From an uncultured Loktanella sp. (lineage in GTDB: Bacteria; Pseudomonadota; Alphaproteobacteria; Rhodobacterales; Rhodobacteraceae): a stretch of DNA of 51,123 bases. This document shows positions 46,466 through 51,123 of the stretch, in pieces. The stretch covers positions 1 through 51,123 of the forward strand of contig CAKZNT010000083.1 in the NCBI GenBank assembly GCA_937132065.1. Reading direction: 5' to 3'. The first letter of the stretch is position 1; the number at the start of each line of letters is the position of its first letter. The notes beneath the pieces were generated by a model that saw nothing but the letters and a program-made list of their open reading frames with translations, ran no database searches and was not told the DNA's origin. The translations under genes and the position numbers were made by a program.

Positions 46466-47266
46466 CTAGTTCACGCCCATTTCGGCCAGCATCATTTCGA
46501 TACGGGGCACGTCCTCGGGATTGTTCAACTCCCAGAACTGACGCCCCTTGGCAGGCACTTCAACGCAAAGAACATGCGCGCCACGTTCAAGAAAACGCAA
46601 CTGCTCCAACCCCTCCAGTTTCTCAAGCGGGCCCATTGCCCAGCGCGGATAAGCCGCCAGTGCTGACGGGCGATACGCATAGACTCCGACATGATGAAAA
46701 ACGGGGGTATCATCTTGATCCGCATAGGTTTTTCCCGTGTATGGAATAACCTCTTTACTAAAATAGAGCGCGTTGTAGTTCGCCCCGAATACGGCTGTTG
46801 TGCCGCCAACACGGCCCGCACGGCGGTCCTCAAGAAACCCGTTTAACGCCGCACCCTCGGTGCGCAAAACAGGCGTCGCAACTTCGGCAACTGGATCAGC
46901 GCGCAACCCAGCAACCAGATCCTCAACAAACCATGCGGGCGTCAACGGCGCGTCACCTTGCAGATTTACAACAATGTCATAGCCGCCGCCCAGATTATCA
47001 TAGGCCTGCGCGCAACGCTCTGTGCCGTTCTGACAATCCTCGGACGTCATCACGACCTCTGCACCAAACGCCTCGGCAGCCTCTTTGATACGCGCGTCAT
47101 CCGTTGCGACAACCACACGGTCCACGCCCTTCACTTCCATCGCGGCATCCCAGCTACGGCGGATCAGGCTCTTCGCCTCACCGCTCGCGCCGCGCAATTC
47201 CACAAGCGGCTTCCCAGGATAACGGGTCGACGCAAAACGGGCGGGGATAACAATCAGAACCGACAT
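46466..47266 (-). CDS. kdsB: CMP-Kdo synthetase
   Basis: 3-deoxy-manno-octulosonate cytidylyltransferase; activates Kdo for lipid A core. 266 residues with IPARFASTRYPGKPL (nucleotide loop), VNLQGDAPL and HVGVYAYR. It shares one base (TAATG) with cysQ upstream. Complements kdsD at 35923-36888 in the Kdo pathway. Confidence 0.96.
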   Translation of the reverse strand: MSVLIVIPARFASTRYPGKPLVELRGASGEAKSLIRRSWDAAMEVKGVDRVVVATDDARIKEAAEAFGAEVVMTSEDCQNGTERCAQAYDNLGGGYDIVVNLQGDAPLTPAWFVEDLVAGLRADPVAEVATPVLRTEGAALNGFLEDRRAGRVGGTTAVFGANYNALYFSKEVIPYTGKTYADQDDTPVFHHVGVYAYRPSALAAYPRWAMGPLEKLEGLEQLRFLERGAHVLCVEVPAKGRQFWELNNPEDVPRIEMMLAEMGVN

Positions 47267-48063
47267 TATGGCAACTTCAAATCAACGCCAGGGGCATAGG
47301 CAATAAAGAACGGATTGGCGAAATCCGCCTTGCCGTATTTCAAGGTAGTGTGATCATCAAAACGAACAACTGCGCCACCAGCACCCGTCAGAACGGCGTG
47401 ACCGGCGGCTGTGTCCCATTCCATCGTGCGGCCTACGCGGGGATAGATATCCGCCTCGCCAGTCGCAACCAGACAGAACTTCAACGATGAACCAGCACTC
47501 TTGCTGTCCTTCACCTTATACTTGTTGATGTAGTCATCCGTCGCCTGATCGCGGTGCGACTTGGAGGCGACAACCAGCAAGGCATCATTGTCAGGGGTCG
47601 TCACCTTCATCTGTGTAACCGGGCCAACCTTGTCCTTGGCAAAATCGCCCGTCTCTTCAACCGAAACACCAGCAGCATCAGTGTAAAACAAGCGATCCTT
47701 GGCGGGGGCATAAACGATACCGCGGACAGGCACACCACCCACGACATAGGCGATGTTCACCGTAAAATCGCCACGGCGCTTGATAAATTCCTTTGTGCCA
47801 TCCAGCGGATCAACGATCAGAAACGTGCTGACACTTTGACCGTGGCTATCGGCTTGTTCTTCGGTCACAAGCGCAACATCAGGAAACGCGGCGCGCAGGC
47901 CAGCAGAAATAATCGCATCAGCGGCCTCATCCGCTTCGGTCACAGGGCTTTCGTCCGACTTCGAGCGGACCTCAAAATCGGGATCAGCGTAGATTTCCAT
48001 AATCTTGTCGCCTGCCTCTAGCGCCAAACGGCGCATGACTTCTGTCAAATGCTCGAAATTCAT
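47266..48063 (-). CDS. cysQ: 3'(2'),5'-bisphosphate nucleotidase
   Basis: Removes PAP, the by-product of PAPS-using sulfotransferases and sulfate assimilation. 265 residues, inositol-monophosphatase fold: KSDESPVTEADEAAD, VTEEQAD, IVDPLDGTKEFIKR (metal-binding DPLDGT) and MEWDTAAGHAVL. The ATG at 48063 is chosen over a TTG three codons earlier. Relevant context: a two-domain sulfotransferase lies in the same glycan region. Confidence 0.94.
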   Translation of the reverse strand: MNFEHLTEVMRRLALEAGDKIMEIYADPDFEVRSKSDESPVTEADEAADAIISAGLRAAFPDVALVTEEQADSHGQSVSTFLIVDPLDGTKEFIKRRGDFTVNIAYVVGGVPVRGIVYAPAKDRLFYTDAAGVSVEETGDFAKDKVGPVTQMKVTTPDNDALLVVASKSHRDQATDDYINKYKVKDSKSAGSSLKFCLVATGEADIYPRVGRTMEWDTAAGHAVLTGAGGAVVRFDDHTTLKYGKADFANPFFIAYAPGVDLKLP

Positions 48064-48202
48064 TTCGTCCAACCTTCACGTTTCGTTATGCCGCCTGTTC
48101 TAATGATTGAAAAAACAAGCCTGCCTCCTTATGGTGATAGGTAACACGAACGGCAAGAATTTCGTGACGATTGGGGAACACCCCGTAGAACGCAGGTTTA
48201 AA

Positions 48203-49024
48203 ATGTTTCAACAGCAAGTCCGCAAATCGACGGGACGCACCATTTTCGGAATGGCAGAGCTGATTTATCACTCTGTCGTGCGTGACGTGCGTAAAACCCA
48301 CCGCAATGCGCTTGTGGGTCTGTTTATGAATATGATGCAGACGATTGTCTTCGTCATCACATTCTACGCGATGTTCGAACTGCTCGGGATGCGGGGCAAC
48401 ACAATCCGCGGCGACTTCCTGCTTTATATCATGTCGGGGATCTTCCTCTTCATGTGCCACACCAAGGCGGTCTCGGCTGTCGTGCAATCAGAAGGGCCAG
48501 CATCCCCCATGATGCAACACGCCCCCATGAGCACAATCATCGCCATCTCTGCGGCTGCGATTTCGTCACTATACCTGCAATTGCTGTCGCTGTTTTTCGT
48601 GTTGTTCATCTATCACGTGATGTTCACTCCCGTTGTCATTGACGAACCTATCGGCGCAATGGCCATGATCCTTGTCGCTTGGTTCTCGGGGGTTGGGGTC
48701 GGGACGATCTTCCTCGCGCTCAAACCTTGGGCGCCTGACGCCGTGAAAGTAATGACAAGCATCTATAGCCGCGCCAGCATGATCGCCTCGGGCAAGATGT
48801 TCGTCGCCAATACACTTCCCTCATCAATGCTTGTTCTCTTCGACTGGAACCCGCTGTTTCACTCGATAGATCAGGCGCGCGGCTTTATCTTCTTGCACTA
48901 CAACCCGCACTTTAGCTCGCCGACCTACCCGTTCTATGTCGCGATCGGGTTGGTCATGCTCGGGATGATGGGTGAATTCTATACCCGCAAGAATGCATCA
49001 CTTAGCTGGGGCGCGGGCAGATAA
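48203..49024 (+). CDS. ABC-2 type polysaccharide export permease
   Basis: A 273-residue permease of the KpsM/Wzm kind: a cytoplasmic N terminus, then about six hydrophobic helices (e.g. ALVGLFMNMMQTIVFVITFYAMF and FLLYIMSGIFLFMC), ending in a short basic tail. It would export a capsule or other surface glycan, but needs an ATPase partner (KpsT/Wzt), which is not adjacent. The ATG at 48203 begins the usual N terminus; an open frame runs 32 codons further upstream. Divergent from cysQ-kdsB. Confidence 0.85.
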   Translation: MFQQQVRKSTGRTIFGMAELIYHSVVRDVRKTHRNALVGLFMNMMQTIVFVITFYAMFELLGMRGNTIRGDFLLYIMSGIFLFMCHTKAVSAVVQSEGPASPMMQHAPMSTIIAISAAAISSLYLQLLSLFFVLFIYHVMFTPVVIDEPIGAMAMILVAWFSGVGVGTIFLALKPWAPDAVKVMTSIYSRASMIASGKMFVANTLPSSMLVLFDWNPLFHSIDQARGFIFLHYNPHFSSPTYPFYVAIGLVMLGMMGEFYTRKNASLSWGAGR

Positions 49025-49108
49025 CGGCAAAACACCGACATTTTTGCCGTTAGAACGCCAAATCTGCACAACAGTTTCATTTTTGATATGAATCCCGTGG
49101 CTCTCCCG

Positions 49109-49137
49109 CTTGCAGCCCCCAAACCCCGCACCTATAT
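49109..49137 (+). promoter_or_regulatory. RpoH (sigma-32) type promoter of dnaK
   Basis: CTTG at 49109-49112 and CCTATAT at 49131-49137 with an 18-nt spacer match the alphaproteobacterial heat-shock consensus CTTG-N17/18-CYTATNT at every fixed base. It is about 110 bp upstream of the dnaK ATG, leaving a moderately long 5' leader. Confidence 0.8.
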
Positions 49138-49248
49138 ACGCCAAGATCAAACAGTCAGGGCAAATTCTGGCTGTTGCACAAACTAACTGGCGCGAGTGCC
49201 GAAACGGGTTCGCGCCGCTCAACTCGCCTAGCGTAAGGGATTTGAATT

Positions 49249-50328
49249 ATGGCTAAAGTTATCGGAATCGACCTCGGTACAACGAACTCTTGTATCGCAA
49301 TCATGGACGGGTCTAAGCCCCGCGTTGTTGAAAACAGCGAAGGTGCACGCACAACGCCGTCGATCGTTGCATTTGCAGACGACGAGCGTCTTGTCGGCCA
49401 GCCTGCCAAACGGCAAGCGGTCACAAACCCGGAAAACACAATCTTCGCAGTAAAGCGCCTGATCGGCCGTCGTTTTGACGACAAGTTCCTCGCGAAGGAA
49501 AAGAAAAACATGCCGTTCGAGATCGTCGACGGCGGCAACGGTGACGCTTGGGTAGAAGCGCGCGGCGAGAAGTATTCTCCTTCGCAAATCTCCGCGTTCA
49601 TCCTTGGCAAAATGAAAGAAACTGCCGAGTCATACCTTGGTGAAGAAGTGAACCAGGCGGTTATCACCGTGCCTGCTTACTTCAACGACGCACAGCGTCA
49701 GGCAACCAAAGACGCGGGCAAAATCGCCGGCCTCGAAGTGCTGCGCATCATCAACGAGCCAACAGCGGCTGCGCTGGCTTACGGTCTCGACAAGAAAGAA
49801 ACAAAAACCATCGCGGTCTATGACCTTGGTGGCGGTACATTCGACGTTACCATCCTGGAAATCGACGATGGCCTGTTCGAAGTAAAGTCCACCAACGGTG
49901 ACACGTTCCTCGGCGGTGAAGACTTTGACATGCGCATCGTGAATTACCTTGCCGACGAGTTCAAAAAAGAGAACTCCGTTGACCTGACCAAAGACAAGAT
50001 GGCGCTTCAGCGGCTTAAGGAAGCTGCGGAAAAGGCAAAGATCGAACTTTCGTCTTCCTCTTCCACAGAGATCAACCAGCCGTTTATCTCCATGGGCTCC
50101 AACGGCCAGCCGTTGCACATGGTTATGAAGCTGACACGCGCAAAGCTGGAAAGCCTTGTAAACGACCTGATCAAAGCATCTATCAAGCCATGCCAAGCTG
50201 CGTTGAAAGACGCGGGCCTGTCCACTGGCGACATCGACGAGGTTGTTCTCGTGGGTGGTATGACCCGGATGCCAAAGGTGATCGAAGAAGTCACAAAATT
50301 CTTCGGCAAAGAGCCAAACAAAGGCGTT
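49249..50328 (+). CDS. dnaK: Chaperone DnaK, only codons 1-360 present before a foreign join
   Basis: Hsp70 chaperone. The ATP-binding half is normal: [16 protein letters not shown] (phosphate 1), [51 protein letters not shown] (phosphate 2) and [13 protein letters not shown] (adenosine loop). After KGV (residue 360), where Rhodobacterales DnaK goes on NPDEVVAMGAA, the frame stays open but the protein becomes PfaC-like. So the end of the ATPase domain, the linker and the substrate-binding domain are missing. Leucine codons up to here include no TTA. An RpoH-type promoter precedes it. See the next entry for the attached segment. Confidence 0.93.
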
Positions 50329-51123
50329 ATTCCAATTTCACACGTTGAAGCGCCAATCACACCAGACTACCCAAACCGTGTACCTGATACTGTGCCATTT
50401 ACGCCGTATCACATGTTTGAGTTTGCCACTGGCGATATCGAAAAATGCTTTGGACCAGACTTTAGCATCTATAAAGGCTTAATCCCGCCGCGCACCCCAT
50501 GCGGTGATTTACAGCTGACCACCCGCGTTATCGACATTAACGGTAAGCGCGGCGAGCTGAAAAAACCGTCATCCTGTGTGGCTGAATACGAAGTGCCCGC
50601 AAATGCATGGTATTTTGCTAAAAACAGCCACCCAGCGGTGATGCCTTATTCGGTGTTAATGGAAATATCACTGCAACCTAATGGTTTTATTTCAGGCTAT
50701 ATGGGCACTACACTAGGCTTCCCTGGGCAGGAGTTGTTTTTCCGTAACCTAGATGGTCACGGCACCTTGTTACGCCATGTGGATTTACGCGGCAAAACCA
50801 TTGTTAATGACTCACGCTTATTATCTACCGTGATTGCTGGCAGCAATATTATTCAAAACTTTACCTTTGATTTAAGTGTCGATGGCGAGCCGTTTTACAC
50901 TGGCGGCGCTGTATTTGGCTACTTTAAAGCTGACGCGCTTAAAAACCAGCTTGGCATCGATAACGGTAAAATCACTCAGCCCTGGCATGTCGACAATAAT
51001 GTTGCTGCCGACACCATTGTCAATTTACTCGATAAGCAATCACGGCTGTTTATTGCGCCAGCGCACCAGCCACATTACCGCTTAGCCGGTGGCCAACTTA
51101 ACTTTATCGACACCGCTGAAATC
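50329..51123 (+). CDS. pfaC: PfaC-like polyunsaturated-fatty-acid synthase dehydratase fragment, fused in frame to dnaK
   Basis: 265 codons, open to the window end. The product matches, from memory, the start of the first FabA-like dehydratase domain of PfaC (omega-3 fatty-acid synthase of Shewanella, Moritella and relatives): [57 protein letters not shown] (FabA-type active-site His), [31 protein letters not shown] and [17 protein letters not shown]. The preceding ketosynthase and chain-length parts of PfaC are absent. Ten leucine TTA codons occur here against none in the dnaK part, and the DNA is visibly more AT-rich. Most likely a piece of a gammaproteobacterial genome joined by misassembly. 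Confidence 0.85.
   Translation, partial: MPISHVEAPITPDYPNRVPDTVPFTPYHMFEFATGDIEKCFGPDFSIYKGLIPPRTPCGDLQLTTRVIDINGKRGELKKPSSCVAEYEVPANAWYFAKNSHPAVMPYSVLMEISLQPNGFISGYMGTTLGFPGQELFFRNLDGHGTLLRHVDLRGKTIVNDSRLLSTVIAGSNIIQNFTFDLSVDGEPFYTGGAVFGYFKADALKNQLGIDNGKITQPWHVDNNVAADTIVNLLDKQSRLFIAPAHQPHYRLAGGQLNFIDTAEI

Noticed and set aside
49249..51123. A genuine new DnaK-dehydratase fusion enzyme
   Set aside because: The join cuts the DnaK ATPase domain short, enters PfaC in mid-protein, and coincides with an abrupt codon-use change; a chimera explains all three more simply. Kept as a finding to check.

Overview
The window is about 51 kb of one chromosome of an aerobic alphaproteobacterium of the order Rhodobacterales (marine Roseobacter group). 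This rests on the gene content and order: a complete sox locus in the Paracoccus-type order, soxCD, an ALAS-type hemA, an lptCAB-hpf-ptsN block with no rpoN between lptB and hpf, an NDUFA9-like gene abutting uppP, and many GC-rich, tightly overlapping genes. No insertion sequence, prophage, CRISPR array or rRNA was seen. There is one tRNA, tRNA-Leu(CAG).

Layout. (1) 1-9065, minus strand: mtgA (cut by the window start), a Hint-domain protein, then glutamate synthase as gltD - two paralogous secreted proteins - gltB. (2) 9066-16209: uppP, an NDUFA9-like protein, tRNA-Leu, pgm, a trimethylamine-dehydrogenase-like flavoprotein, and a divergent cystathionine-synthase-family PLP enzyme. (3) 16210-35124: a sulfur-oxidation island. 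soxS-soxR-soxT run leftward and soxV-W-X-Y-Z-A-B-C-D run rightward. A DUF302 protein, hemA and a second YeeE/YedE transporter follow. Converging on them is a minus-strand operon: Crp/Fnr regulator - DUF442/sulfide:quinone oxidoreductase fusion - SulP transporter - two exported metallo-beta-lactamase-fold proteins. (4) 35312-40065, plus strand: RNase D, kdsD, lptC, lptA, lptB, hpf, ptsN (Kdo synthesis and LPS export). (5) 40062-48063, minus strand: a surface-glycan block with a two-domain sulfotransferase, a GT14-like glycosyltransferase, two paralogous family-2-like glycosyltransferases, galU, kdsB and cysQ, then a divergent lone ABC-2 permease. (6) 49025-51123: a heat-shock-type promoter and dnaK.

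How it works together. The island can take thiosulfate and sulfide to sulfate. SoxT-type channels import sulfur compounds; SoxV, SoxW and SoxS carry reductant to the periplasm; SoxXA, SoxYZ, SoxB and SoxCD oxidise the carrier-bound sulfur; the membrane SQR oxidises sulfide to persulfide; and SulP may move the oxyanion product. hemA in the same transcription unit would supply haem for SoxX, SoxA and SoxD. An ArsR-type SoxR with the SqrR cysteine spacing, and ATTC-N8-GAAT-like sites upstream of several units, suggest one sulfide/persulfide-responsive circuit.

The most striking anomaly is at the right end. dnaK is normal through codon 360, then continues in frame, without its remaining ATPase and substrate-binding domains, into the dehydratase region of a PfaC-like polyunsaturated-fatty-acid synthase with gammaproteobacterial-style codon use. 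I read this as a chimeric join (most likely an assembly artefact) rather than a natural fusion, but it should be checked. No stretch longer than 300 bases lacks a gene.
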